Positions 28,602 through 37,274 of a stretch of DNA of 64,000 bases are shown here, in pieces (within the stretch, counting starts at the first letter, position 1; every line of letters starts with the position of its first letter). The DNA is from Amycolatopsis sulphurea (GTDB lineage: Bacteria; Actinomycetota; Actinomycetes; Mycobacteriales; Pseudonocardiaceae). Below the pieces are notes generated by a model that did no database searches, was not told where the DNA came from, and saw nothing but the letters and a program-made list of their open reading frames with translations. The translations under genes and the position numbers were made by a program. Location of the stretch: NCBI RefSeq assembly GCF_002564045.1, contig NZ_PDJK01000002.1:2480001-2544000 (forward strand), in the 5' to 3' direction.

Positions 28602-29303
28602 TCAGTCGCGCACCCGCGGGATCTGCTGGGTGACCTCACCGGCGTCCTCGGCCGGCGCGTTCTTGCTGCGCCGTCCACGCAGGTACTCGATCGCGATCGG
28701 CACCACGGACACCAGCACGATCACGATGAAGATCGCGTCGACGTTGTTGCGGATGAACTCGATGTTGCCGAGGACCGCGCCGAGCACCGTGATCCCCGCG
28801 GCCCAGAGGATGCCGCCCAGCACCGTGTAGGTGAAGTAGCGCTTCGGGTCCATCCGCCCGATCCCGGCGATCCAGGTGATGAAGGTCCGCACGAACGGCA
28901 CGAAGCGCGCGAGCACCACGGCCTTCGGGCCGTGCTTCTCCAGGAATCCGTGCGTCTTGTCCACGTACTCCTGCTTGAAGATCTTCGAATCGGGCCGGTT
29001 GAACAGCTTCGGCCCGACGAAGTAGCCGAGGTAGTAGCCGCCGACGTTGCCTGCCAGTGCGGCGATCGTGACCAGCACGCACACCAGCCACAGTGGAGCT
29101 TTGAGCGTGTCGTTCGCAATGAACAACCCCGCGGTGAACAGCAGGGAGTCCCCCGGCAGCACCGGGAAGATGCTGCTCTCGATAAAGATGATCAGGCACA
29201 GCACGGCGATGACGGGAGCCGTCAACCCGCTCAGCAGGTGCTGCGGATCCAGCCACGACGGCAGGAGGGACATGGTCGTCACTGTGCTCTGCGCGAGAAT
29301 CAC
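28602..29303 (-). CDS. DedA family membrane protein
   Basis: 233 residues, second DedA/VTT-family protein in the window. IFPVLPGDSLLFTAGLF is near residue 46, GNVGGYYLGYFVGPKLF follows, and FVPFVRTFITWIAGIGRMDP has the conserved Arg and Gly residues. Likely a lipid scramblase or envelope protein of the plasma membrane. ATG 29303 or 29273 may be the start. It converges with the oxidase gene, 12 bases between stops, with no hairpin between. Confidence 0.93.
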   Translation of the reverse strand: MILAQSTVTTMSLLPSWLDPQHLLSGLTAPVIAVLCLIIFIESSIFPVLPGDSLLFTAGLFIANDTLKAPLWLVCVLVTIAALAGNVGGYYLGYFVGPKLFNRPDSKIFKQEYVDKTHGFLEKHGPKAVVLARFVPFVRTFITWIAGIGRMDPKRYFTYTVLGGILWAAGITVLGAVLGNIEFIRNNVDAIFIVIVLVSVVPIAIEYLRGRRSKNAPAEDAGEVTQQIPRVRD

Positions 29304-29623
29304 ACCGAAAACGGTACAGGGTGACGCTGTGTGCTTTCATCGGGCAAGGAATCGCAGGTCAGCGAGCATCACCCGGACATATCGGACGCGACCGCCCGGC
29401 GGGCTCCGACTCGCGGCGGAAACGTGACGAAACGGCCGGAGCGGTACGAGTAGCCGGATGGCCGGACGGACATGCCGCGATCACGCGCGGACTCGGCTGG
29501 GAAGTGTGGCTACTTGATGGGCGTCGCTACCGATTCGTCGTGTGGTGGCAACGGTTTTGGCGGTGTCGGTGGCCATGGCTGGGCCGAATGAATGGCCGTG
29601 GCCGGGCCGAGATGTCGCGGTCG
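29304..29623. other. gene-free gap
   Basis: 320 bases upstream of the DedA gene. Nothing coding or strongly palindromic was seen; it presumably carries the dedA promoter and the tail of the following gene's transcript. Confidence 0.45.
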
Positions 29624-31567
29624 TCAGATCAGGGTCAGCAGGCCGATCACCGAACCGGCGGCGAGGCCGAGCAGGAGCGCGAGCAGCAGGATCCAGTGCG
29701 CAGGCAGCGGACCGGCCTGTTGGATCGGCTGGACGCTGGTGCCGGAGGTGGCCGGCTCGGCGTCTTCGAGTGCGGCGCGTTCGCGTTCCAGGGAGTCGGC
29801 GCCAGCGCCGGACAGGAGGCCATAGCGGGGTGGCAGTTCCGTCGTGGGGCCTGTTGCCCTTGCCCGGCGGCTTGTCACGCCGGGAGCGTACGCAGGGGAG
29901 GCACCGGGGTGGATCGGGCCGGCCACGGCGGAACTCGGGATGGCCGGGTATGAACCGGAGTGGCCCGGAGCAGCAGGGCTCGGGACTGCGGGGAACGAAC
30001 CCGTCGACCCGGAGGCGTGCAGCGGCCGACCAGGCGTGGCCGGACCGGAGTCGGTCGCGCTTGCTGCCTGACCGACTTGACTGGTGCTGTGGTTGCCCTG
30101 GCCCGCGGCGGCCGGGCCTGCGGCTGGAGTGCCGGGGCCGGTTGGGCTCGCATCGGCGTTGCCTGGACCGGGATCGGTGGGGACGGTGTTTGCCGGACTG
30201 GCGCCGGTGGGGCCGCCGCTCGCCGTGCCGGAACTGGTGAGACCGGCACCAGCGGAGGCGGCAGAGTCTGTGGGGCCGGCACCAGCGCGAGCAGAGCTGG
30301 ACTCGCCGGTGGTGTTGGTGCCTGCGGGAGTGGAGTTGGGCTGGCTGGTGGCGGAGTTGCCGGTGACGGACCTGGCGGGGCCGGTGCCTGGGGTACCGGA
30401 GGCACCGGGGCTGGGCTTGCCGGAGGCGGCTGGGTCAGTGCCGGTGAAGCCGGGGTTGGTTCGGCCGGTGCCGGTGCCGGTGCCGGTGCCGGTGCCGGGA
30501 TCGGGATCGGGATCGGGGGTGGGCTGGGCGGTGCCAGCACCAGCTGAAGCGGAATCAGCCGGAGCAGGACCGGGCGGGTTGGAGCCGGTGGGTTTGGCGC
30601 CCGCGGCGCCAGACCCGGTGCGGTCGGGGCTTGCTGGGACTGTGCTTGTCCTGTCGGGACCTGCCGGGTTCAGCGAGGGCGAAGCGGCGCCGCGGGCCAG
30701 GATCGGACCGGCCTTGCCCTCATCCGAACTGCCTGAACCGCCCTGATCCGGTGTGCTCGGAGTGCCCTGATCCGGAGCGTTCCGGCCTGGATCCCCGTCG
30801 CCCTGGGGTGCTGGATCGCCTTCGGGCGGAGTGCTCCGGGCTGGGCCGTTCTGGTCCGAGGGGCTCGGGTTGCCTTTTCCTGCGGCGGCCGAAGCATCCG
30901 GAGCGGCCGGAACGCCCGACGTGCCCGGACCGGATACAGCCGGAGCACCCGAGGCACCCAGAGAGCTCGACGCCGCGGGAGTACCTGGCGCAGATGGGAT
31001 GCCTGGCTCGGCTGGAGTGCCCGACGCACCTGGAGTGGCCGACGCGGCGGGAGTACCTGGCGCAGATGGGATGCCTGGCTCGGCTGGAGTGCCCGACGCA
31101 CCTGGAATGTCCGACGCGGCTGAAGTACCTGACGGACCCGGAGTCCCCGATGTGGCTGGACTACCTGAAATGCCCGGCGTACCCGATGTGGCCGAAGCGC
31201 CTGACGTAGCTGGAGTGCTTCGCACACCTGACGCACCCGGAGCCCCCGATGCGGCTGGAGTACCTGAAGAGTCCGACGTGGCCGAAGCACCTGACGCGCC
31301 CGGCGTATCCGACGCACCCTGAGCACCTGCCGCTGCCGGACCGTTCGACTCGCCCGGAGCCGGAACGCCCGGAGCCGGAACGCCCGGAGCCGCCGCACCC
31401 GCCGCACCCGCCGCACTCGCCGTCGGACCATCCGACGCACCCCGAGCCGCCGCACCCGGAGCGGGTTCGGCCCGGCTGCTCGAGCCTGGAGCCAGATGCG
31501 GTGCGAATGCCGCCTGTGCGCGCAGCGCCTCGGCCAGCAGGCGCTCCGGGTCCTTCGGCTCGCTCAT
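29624..31567 (-). CDS. long Pro/Ala/Ser/Gly/Thr-rich protein with C-terminal membrane anchor
   Basis: 647 residues. A short folded-looking N-terminus (MSEPKDPERLLAEALRAQAA) is followed by about 520 residues of low-complexity P/A/S/G/T repeats (GASGTPAEPGIPSAPGTPAAS-like). An acidic segment and one C-terminal span (WILLLALLLGLAAGSVIGLL) end the protein. There is no signal peptide, so it is probably tail-anchored with its bulk in the cytosol. A 72-bp tandem duplication lies inside it. Frame bias and defined ends argue that it is real despite strong open frames opposite. It precedes no obvious partner; function is unknown. Confidence 0.75.
   Translation of the reverse strand: MSEPKDPERLLAEALRAQAAFAPHLAPGSSSRAEPAPGAAARGASDGPTASAAGAAGAAAPGVPAPGVPAPGESNGPAAAGAQGASDTPGASGASATSDSSGTPAASGAPGASGVRSTPATSGASATSGTPGISGSPATSGTPGPSGTSAASDIPGASGTPAEPGIPSAPGTPAASATPGASGTPAEPGIPSAPGTPAASSSLGASGAPAVSGPGTSGVPAAPDASAAAGKGNPSPSDQNGPARSTPPEGDPAPQGDGDPGRNAPDQGTPSTPDQGGSGSSDEGKAGPILARGAASPSLNPAGPDRTSTVPASPDRTGSGAAGAKPTGSNPPGPAPADSASAGAGTAQPTPDPDPDPGTGTGTGTGTGRTNPGFTGTDPAASGKPSPGASGTPGTGPARSVTGNSATSQPNSTPAGTNTTGESSSARAGAGPTDSAASAGAGLTSSGTASGGPTGASPANTVPTDPGPGNADASPTGPGTPAAGPAAAGQGNHSTSQVGQAASATDSGPATPGRPLHASGSTGSFPAVPSPAAPGHSGSYPAIPSSAVAGPIHPGASPAYAPGVTSRRARATGPTTELPPRYGLLSGAGADSLERERAALEDAEPATSGTSVQPIQQAGPLPAHWILLLALLLGLAAGSVIGLLTLI
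30977..31120. repeat. 72-bp in-frame tandem duplication
   Basis: Two adjacent 72-bp copies, identical over their first 58 or so bases (beginning GGGAGTACCTGGCGCAGATG). They add 24 residues to the low-complexity linker without a frameshift. This indicates recent slippage expansion. Confidence 0.85.
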
Positions 31568-31604
31568 CCGCTCCGTCTTTCTCCGGGGTCTCGGGGTCTC
31601 GCGT

Positions 31605-32795
31605 TTACGTGCTCAAGGTAGCCCTGCCGACCTCGGCCACCCACTCGCCCTGGCGCAGGACGCGGGTCGGGCGCAGGTCGTCGTCCAGTACTACCGCGTC
31701 GGCGGCCAGGCCGGGGCGCAGGGAACCCGTGCGGTCCGCGATGCCCAGCAGTTCCGCGGGGCGTCCGGAGGTGGCCCGGACGGCTTCCAGGACCCCGAGT
31801 TTCGCCCCCTTCACCAGGTTCCGGAAAGCGGCGTCCATCGTCAACGTGCTGCCGGCCAGTGAACCGTTGGGCAGGGTCGCCACCCCATCGTGGACGTCGA
31901 CCTCCAGGCGGCCGAGGGTGTAGCGGCCGTCGGCGGCGTCGGTGGCCGACATCGCGTCGGTGATCAGCATGGTCCGGCCCTGGCCGGCGTGGTTCGCGGC
32001 CAGGCGGACCACGGTCGGGTGCAGGTGCACGAGATCGCAGATCAGCTCGACGGTCACCCGTTCGTCGTCGAGCAGTACGCCCACCGGGCCCGGTTCGCGA
32101 TGGTGCAACGGGCGCATCCCGTTGAACAGGTGGGTGGCCACCGTCGCGCCCGCGTCGATCGCGGGGACCAGCTGTTCGGCGACGCCGTCGGTGTGCCCGA
32201 TCGCGGCGAGCACACCGGTTTCGGCCAGCTGGCGGACGGCCTTGACCCCGCCGGGCAGCTCCGGGGCGAGGGTGACCATCCGGATCGCGCCGTGTCCGGC
32301 CCGGAGCAGCTTCTCCACGGTGCGGGTATCCGGTTCGCGCAACGTGTCCGGATCGTGTGCCCCGCAGCGGGCCCGGGAGATGAACGGGCCCTCCAGGTGA
32401 ATCCCGGCCAGCTCACCTTCCTGCACCAGCTCGCGCAGCGCGGCGATCTGCTCGGTGAGCAGGTCGACCGGATCGGAGACCAGGCTGGCCAGCGTGGTCG
32501 TGGTGCCGTGCCGCCGGTGCGCGCGCACCGCGGTGAGGACCTCGTCGGCGTCCAGTGTGGAGAACGAGCTGCCGCCACCGCCGTGGCAGTGGGTGTCGAT
32601 GAACCCGGGCACGACCAGGCCCCCGCCGACGTCGACGAGTTCGGTTTCCGGGCCGCCCGGGGGCGTTCCGGTGCCGAGCGCGCTGATCCGCCCGTCCGAC
32701 ACGGACAGCCAGCCGTTCTCGAGAACGTGGTCCGGGGTGGCGATGCGGCCACCCGTGATGACGAAATCTCCGGCGTGCTTCACACACTCCAGCAT
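31605..32795 (-). CDS. nagA: N-acetylglucosamine-6-phosphate deacetylase
   Basis: Removes acetate from GlcNAc-6-P, giving glucosamine-6-P in chitin and cell-wall sugar use. Amidohydrolase fold: metal site DTHCHGGGG near residue 60, metal Glu in HLEGPFIS, His in IGHTDG and HLFNGM, catalytic Asp in ITDAMSATD. ATG 32795 (396 residues) lies three bases from the operator; GTG 32783 is a possible alternative start. A DasR-type site just upstream suggests GlcN-6-P-responsive repression. No nagB or nagE is nearby. Confidence 0.93.
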   Translation of the reverse strand: MLECVKHAGDFVITGGRIATPDHVLENGWLSVSDGRISALGTGTPPGGPETELVDVGGGLVVPGFIDTHCHGGGGSSFSTLDADEVLTAVRAHRRHGTTTTLASLVSDPVDLLTEQIAALRELVQEGELAGIHLEGPFISRARCGAHDPDTLREPDTRTVEKLLRAGHGAIRMVTLAPELPGGVKAVRQLAETGVLAAIGHTDGVAEQLVPAIDAGATVATHLFNGMRPLHHREPGPVGVLLDDERVTVELICDLVHLHPTVVRLAANHAGQGRTMLITDAMSATDAADGRYTLGRLEVDVHDGVATLPNGSLAGSTLTMDAAFRNLVKGAKLGVLEAVRATSGRPAELLGIADRTGSLRPGLAADAVVLDDDLRPTRVLRQGEWVAEVGRATLST

Positions 32796-32797
32796 AT

Positions 32798-32813
32798 ATT
32801 GGTCTGGACCAGA
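32798..32813. promoter_or_regulatory. DasR-responsive element (dre) upstream of nagA
   Basis: ATTGGTCTGGACCAGA matches the Streptomyces dre consensus ACTGGTCTAGACCACT at the full TGGTCT-GACCA core. The position directly before nagA is where DasR is known to bind in actinomycetes. DasR itself is not in the window. Confidence 0.85.
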
Positions 32814-32833
32814 TCTGGGGTCATCCCACCGGG

Positions 32834-33412
32834 TCACAGTTGCGGTGCCTGCATTGCCTTCTGCAGCGCCTCCAGCGCTCGGCTGGCGGTTGACTTCACG
32901 GTCCCCTTCGAGATACCCGCGGCCTCGGAGATCTCGGCTTCGCTGAGCCCGCCGTAGTACCGCAGCACGAGCACCTCGCGCTGTCGCGGCGGCAGCTTCG
33001 AAAGCGCGCTCACGACGGCCTGATGCTCGCTGGAAAGCATCGCGAGGCTTTCCGCGGACCGGGCGTTGACCGCGTGCGGCGGCACGTACTCGCGCGCGGT
33101 CTTGCGCCGGCGCAACACGCTCCGCGATCCGTTGACCACGGCGGTGCGCAGGTAACCGACAGCGGCCGCGGCGTCACGCAGCCGCCCCCAGTTGCGGTGC
33201 AGGCCGGTGAACGCCTCCTGCACGACGTCCTCGGCCGTGGCCGGCTCGTCCACCAGGAGTATCGCCAGCCGGACCAGCCGCATCCGGTGCTGTTTGTACA
33301 GGTCTTCCAGGGTCAGCGGAGCGGCCGGTGGCTGCACCGGTGCCGGTCCGTCCATGGTCCGCAAGTGCCCGAGGGTCGCCTCGACACTGCGTTCCGCGTT
33401 CCCCTCGAGCAT
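32834..33412 (-). CDS. SigE-like family RNA polymerase sigma factor
   Basis: 192 residues. Region 2 (LYKQHRMRLVRLAILLVDEPATAEDVVQEAFTGL) and region 4 (LPPRQREVLVLRYYGGLSEAEISEAAGISKGTVKSTASRAL) match the SigE-type ECF group of actinobacteria. ATG 33412 is preceded by GGAGAAAC; an upstream extension to 33499 is not needed. No anti-sigma gene is adjacent. It lies directly upstream of nagA in the same direction, so the two might share a transcript, although nagA has its own operator. Confidence 0.9.
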   Translation of the reverse strand: MLEGNAERSVEATLGHLRTMDGPAPVQPPAAPLTLEDLYKQHRMRLVRLAILLVDEPATAEDVVQEAFTGLHRNWGRLRDAAAAVGYLRTAVVNGSRSVLRRRKTAREYVPPHAVNARSAESLAMLSSEHQAVVSALSKLPPRQREVLVLRYYGGLSEAEISEAAGISKGTVKSTASRALEALQKAMQAPQL

Positions 33413-33608
33413 GTTTCTCCGCCTGTCCTCGACATATCGGGTCAGCGGACCTGTGGCGGCTCCGGTTAGCACAGCGGGCACACAGGTGCTGACGCCCACC
33501 TAGGGTATCGGGTCGCCCCGACCCCGCCACTGATCGGATGCTGGGATCACTCCGCCGGGCACAGGTAGCGTCCCTGCGGTCACCGCAACCTCTACCCGGG
33601 AGATCCGC

Positions 33609-33893
33609 ATGGCCTGGTACCTCGTCGAAATCCGCTACGTGCCGGAGAAACTGGCGGACGTTCGTCCCCGCCACCGTGCGTACCTGACCGAGCACGCCGC
33701 GCAGGGCCGGGTCGCGGTCGCCGGTCCGCTCGGCGACGACACCGGCGGCCTCGGGCTCTGGCAGGCCGAGAGCGAGGCGGAACTGCAGACCCTGATCGAC
33801 AACGACCCGTACTACCTGGAAGGTGTCGTGGCAGAACGTTCGGTCCGCGAGTTCCGGCCGGTGCTCGGCTCTTGGTTGCCCGGCCAGGACTAG
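33609..33893 (+). CDS. YciI family protein
   Basis: 94 residues forming a dimeric alpha/beta-barrel fold. WYLVEIRYVPEKLADVRPRHRAYLTEHAAQG carries the conserved R-x2-H of YciI proteins, followed by VAGPLGDDTGGLGLWQAESEAELQTLIDNDPY. Family members are small hydrolase- or isomerase-like proteins of uncertain role. ATG 33609 is preceded by GGGAG. Its stop overlaps the end of the converging ferredoxin-reductase pseudogene by four bases. Confidence 0.9.
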   Translation: MAWYLVEIRYVPEKLADVRPRHRAYLTEHAAQGRVAVAGPLGDDTGGLGLWQAESEAELQTLIDNDPYYLEGVVAERSVREFRPVLGSWLPGQD

Positions 33894-34507
33894 AGATCCA
33901 GGACGGCGGGCATATCCGCATCTGCCCGCCGTCCACGGTCGGCACCGCGCAGGTGCCGCAGAAGCCCTGCCGGCACGAGTAGGGCAGGTCCGGCAGCACT
34001 TCCCGGAGCGCGTCGAGCGGTCCGTGGGTACCCGTCAGCGTGCGTTCGCTGCGGCGCAGGACCAGGAGGAACGGGCGACCGGCCACGATCGGCGGCGGGG
34101 CGAACCGCTCGAAGTGCACGGCTGCGGCGAACCCGGACGCTGCCGATCATCGGCGCCGAGCCACAGCAGTACACTGCGGCGCCGGGCGTCATCCCGGTCA
34201 GCAGCTCCGCGCCGGAGGCCGGGATGCCGAACTCCGTGGTCGGCCCGAGCCGGACTCGTTCCGGTGCCAGTGTGGCGAGTTCGTCCGTGAACGGCATCGA
34301 TGCCCGGTCCGGTCCGGTGTAAACCAGCCGCCTGGCGCATCATCGGCAGGATCGGGGTGATCCCGATCCCGCCCGCCACGAAGTGGTACGCCGGAGCGGC
34401 GGCGAACGGGAACGCATTGCGCGGCCCGCGCACGGTCACGCGGGTTCCCGCCGTCAGCGCGTGTGCCTCCGCGGACGCGGCACCGAGGCGTCGCACCGCG
34501 ATCCGGT
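33890..34507 (-). pseudogene. ferredoxin reductase-like oxidoreductase, 3' part
   Basis: C-terminal two-thirds of a phthalate-dioxygenase-reductase-type protein: RIAVRRLGAASAEAHALTAG, GPRNAFPF, FVAGGIGITPILPMM (NAD-binding), then a plant-type 2Fe-2S motif CRQGFCGTCAVPTVDG. At least two frameshifts near 34120-34300 split it, and the end is altered. Its N-terminal part lies at 36139-36460, separated by a MITE that itself holds an IS701. Removing the MITE and one duplicated 10-mer joins SYSRIA to RIAVRRLG in frame. Confidence 0.88.
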
Positions 34508-34705
34508 CAGGGTCCCGGCAAAGTTTGCCTAAGCCCCGTGATCAGCAGAGTGAGCCGTGGCTGCCGCGTCATCATCGATGGCGCCTGCCATCTTCGTCGA
34601 TCACGCCCGGCAACGCACGATGCGGAGCTATTCGAGGCGCGACTACCTCGCGCTGTGCGCCAGACCTGTCCCGAAGTCTGTGAAGGGGCCCTTCACAGAC
34701 TCTGA

Positions 34706-36051
34706 TAGGGCTTTGTTATGGGGGTAGTTCTCGTTGGCAGAGGGCGCAGGCCCCGGTCCAGCACGTGAGCAGGTTCTGCAGGAGCAGGGCGACCTGTCCG
34801 AGTGTCAGGCCGGGGCCGCGTTTTTTAGTGTGCGGGCGCGGTATTCGGTGAGGAACAGCAAGGCCGCGGTGACGAGCGTGACGTGGCGGTGCCAGCCTGG
34901 CCAGGTGCGGCCTTCGAAGTGGTCGATACCGAGGGTGTTTTTGAGTTCGCGGTAGCTGGTCTCGATGGCCCACCGGGCTTTGGCGAGCCGGACCAGGCGC
35001 GTGATGGTGGGGCGGGCAACGCCGGGAAGGTGAGCCAGCCATACGTGGGCAGGCTCGTCTGGTTTCTTGGTGTCCCATTGGATCAGCAGCCACCGGTCGG
35101 GCAGGCAGGTTTTCGCCGCGGACGCTCGTTGCCGTACCGGCCTTCCGGCCTCACGTACCCGTAGCAGGCTGAAATGGGCCACCCGTTCACCGTCGTCGGT
35201 GTGCCAGGACACCGGGGTCTTGGTGGCACCGGCGGCGATGCCGGTAGCCGGCAGGTGTTTGCCTTCGCGTGCCCACGCGGTGTCGGGTTCCCGACGCCAG
35301 GGCAGCAGGCTGATGTCGTGGTTGACCTGCACCACGAACCCCAGACCACGACCGGCGAGACCGTCCCGGAACTCACCGGCCCGGCCGTAGTCTTCATCAG
35401 CCACCACCGGAGGTGGTGTGAGTTTCTGCTCGGCCAGCTCGTCGAGAGCGTCCAGCGCCAGTTGCCACTTGGGGCGATGGCGGACGTCGTCGGGGACCCG
35501 GGCGGGTCCCCGACGTTCGCCCGAGAGTTCCGGGTTCCACGACTCGGGCATGAACAACCGCCACGCCAGCGGCACCACACCGGTCCTGCCGCACGCGGTC
35601 ACCGACACCGCGGCCTGACAGTTGGCCTGCCCACCGACCCGCCCGGAATGCTGACGAGCCACCCCGACACTGTCGTGACCGTCTTTGAGGAACGTCGTGT
35701 CATCGATCGCCCACACCGCCGGGCGCAGCAACCGCTGCGCCCGCGCCGCGATCCGGTTCTGCACCGGCTCCCACCGCCACGGCGAGTCCGTGACCAGATG
35801 ATTCAAACTCTGCGCAGACACCCCCAGCACCCGCCCCATCCCGGTCGCGGTCTTGCGCTTCACGTCGGTCAGCAACGAACCCCGCAGATGATGCACGCAC
35901 ATATCCGCCCGCCGCTCGGCACCCGCAACCGGCTGCCCCGGCACGAACACCTCCCCCACGAACCGCTCCAGCTCACCATTCAACGCCCCCACCACAGCAA
36001 GATCCACACCAGAATCACACCACAAGATCAACAACTCCTGACAAAGCCCTA
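34706..36051 (-). mobile_element. IS701-family insertion sequence, about 1346 bp
   Basis: Inverted ends TAGGGCTTTGTTA and TAGGGCTTTGTCA. It sits exactly between the two hairpins of the MITE core, where intact copies have GACTC-W-GAGTC. The flanks read GACTCTGA and TCAGAGTC, so the target is itself palindromic and the precise ends and duplication cannot be fixed; TA is the shortest possible duplication. It encodes one apparently intact transposase on the minus strand. Confidence 0.9.
34805..36034 (-). CDS. IS701-family transposase
   Basis: 409-residue DDE transposase (DDE_5 type). The catalytic triad candidates are Asp in AIDDTTFLKDG, Asp in VADEDYG and Glu in ETSYRELKNTLGIDHFEGR, each in the family's usual setting; HDSVGVARQHSGRVGGQANCQ is diagnostic of IS701. 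The frame is uninterrupted, so the element may still be active. The start is ATG 36034, with GTG 36010 possible. It lies entirely within the element. Confidence 0.93.
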   Translation of the reverse strand: MLILWCDSGVDLAVVGALNGELERFVGEVFVPGQPVAGAERRADMCVHHLRGSLLTDVKRKTATGMGRVLGVSAQSLNHLVTDSPWRWEPVQNRIAARAQRLLRPAVWAIDDTTFLKDGHDSVGVARQHSGRVGGQANCQAAVSVTACGRTGVVPLAWRLFMPESWNPELSGERRGPARVPDDVRHRPKWQLALDALDELAEQKLTPPPVVADEDYGRAGEFRDGLAGRGLGFVVQVNHDISLLPWRREPDTAWAREGKHLPATGIAAGATKTPVSWHTDDGERVAHFSLLRVREAGRPVRQRASAAKTCLPDRWLLIQWDTKKPDEPAHVWLAHLPGVARPTITRLVRLAKARWAIETSYRELKNTLGIDHFEGRTWPGWHRHVTLVTAALLFLTEYRARTLKNAAPA

Positions 36052-36138
36052 TCAGAGTCCGTGAAGGGCCCCTTCACGGACCTTCACGGACCTCCGCGGT
36101 CGGCGCAGGGCCTCCTCGCGGACTTTGCCGGCACCCTG

Positions 36139-36460
36139 GCGATCCGGGAGTAAGAACGATCTTTCTGGTTGCCGCACCGTGAATATTGCCGAACCGCGCC
36201 CGAAGGCAGCGTCAGGTCGAGGTGTGCGCCGGGGCGCCAGATCGGCAGCGCATTGCCGTCCGGAGGCTCACCACGTCGTCGGCCTCCGCGCGCACGGCGT
36301 CGACGACTAGCTGCAGCCGTCGGTCCACTGCGTGTACCGGTGGGCGCCCGGAAAACCCGGCCACTCGCCGATACGCCGCGCCGACAGCGACCAAAGTGGA
36401 CAGCAGCAGGTCCGTCCGCTCGCTGCCGTCGAGCCGCGCCGGAAAGCGCGGACCGGTCAT
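36139..36460 (-). pseudogene. ferredoxin reductase-like oxidoreductase, 5' part
   Basis: N-terminal part starting at ATG 36460: MTGPRFPARLDGSERTDLL, then QLVVDAVRAEADDVVSLR. After a frameshift near 36265 it continues with DGNALPIWRPGAHLDLTLPS and GAVRQYSRCG (the FAD-binding RxYS motif) and DRSYSRIA at the MITE border. It would have supplied electrons to an oxygenase. Start and order fit an old operon with the monooxygenase and hydrolase genes upstream. Confidence 0.85.
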
Positions 36461-37274
36461 GGCCGGGCGTCGGCGGCGCGGGCCGCCGGTGAACTCGGCC
36501 TGGTCGGTGTACCCGGTTTCGGTGGGGTGATAGGACTTCCGGAAGTACGGCCGGATCGCCCGCGCCCGCGGGCCGGGCAGCAGGCCATGGCGGGACGCCC
36601 GCAGGTACGCCCGCCAAGTAGGCCGGCCCGGTCAGTTCGGATCGCGGTGCATCAGATGGCGCGTCCCGCGGACGAAGATCCAGGCTGGCACCGGAGTCAC
36701 CGCGGCCATGCTGCGCACCCGCCGGAAGTACCGGCCGTCGATGTGGCAGAACAGGTCGAACGCCACCGAACGGTGCTCCCTCCGTGCCGGCGCACAGATC
36801 GAGCATGGTCGGGCCCGCGTCGTCGAGTGGGCCCGCGTCCAGGATCCACTGTCCGAGAAACGCCGTCTAGTGCTCGATCGCGGCGACCACGGCGAGCCGT
36901 TCGATCAGCCATTCCCGGCCGGCTCCGCGGCGATTCCCGAGCAGCCGCCGGAAGATCCACTCCATCTGCGCGACGAACGGGCGCACCGGCAGCCCGGCGT
37001 TCTCCAGATGTTCGGCGGCACCGTCGTGCGCCTGCGCGTGCATGGCCTCCTGGCCGATGAAGCCGAGCACGTCCTCCTTGAGCCGTCCCGGGTCAGCGGG
37101 ACGGCCTGTTTGAACACCTCGACGAACCAGCGTTCGCCCTCGGGCAGCGCCAGATGCAGCACGTTGATGCTGGGCGTGGCCTGCGGCTGCCCGGAATCCA
37201 GTGCATCGGCACCGCGACCAGTCGAACTCGACGTCACGGGGGTGCAGCACCAATTGCTCGGGCTCGGTGGTCAC
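36461..37274 (-). pseudogene. metal-dependent hydrolase (PF10118 type), decayed
   Basis: Recognisable segments occur in order but in different frames. They are VTTEPEQLVLHPRDVEFDWSR at the start, then TPSINVLHLALPEGERWFVE, EDVLGFIGQEAMHAQAHDGA, LPVRPFVAQMEWIFRRLLGN, SVAFDLFCHIDGRYFRRVRS and PAWIFVRGTRHLMHRDP. Together they follow the predicted metal-dependent hydrolase family, with His-rich helices, but at least four frameshifts break it. The GTG start at 37274 overlaps the monooxygenase stop, showing it was once co-translated. Confidence 0.85.

Larger units (their letters stand above)
34508..36138. mobile_element. MITE-like element (copy B), split by IS701
   Basis: Ends are CAGGGTCCCGGCAAAGT (left) and CAGGGTGCCGGCAAAGTC (reverse complement of the right). 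It is flanked by 10-mers GCGATCCGGT (34498-34507) and GCGATCCGGG (36139-36148), nine of ten identical. Without the IS it is about 285 bp long. It contains the paired GTGAAGGG hairpins, one on each side of the IS, and a left block GTGATCAGCAGAGTGAGCCG also seen in copy C at 56 kb. It sits inside the ferredoxin-reductase gene. Confidence 0.88.

Noticed and set aside
29960..31455. Plus-strand and alternative-frame proteins across the low-complexity gene
   Set aside because: They are equally repetitive because the DNA is repetitive, but lack a credible N-terminus, ribosome site or C-terminal anchor.
34706..36051. A definite target duplication for the IS701 element
   Set aside because: The target is palindromic, so the flanks GACTCTGA and TCAGAGTC cannot be told apart from extended inverted ends; only TA at both ends is certain.
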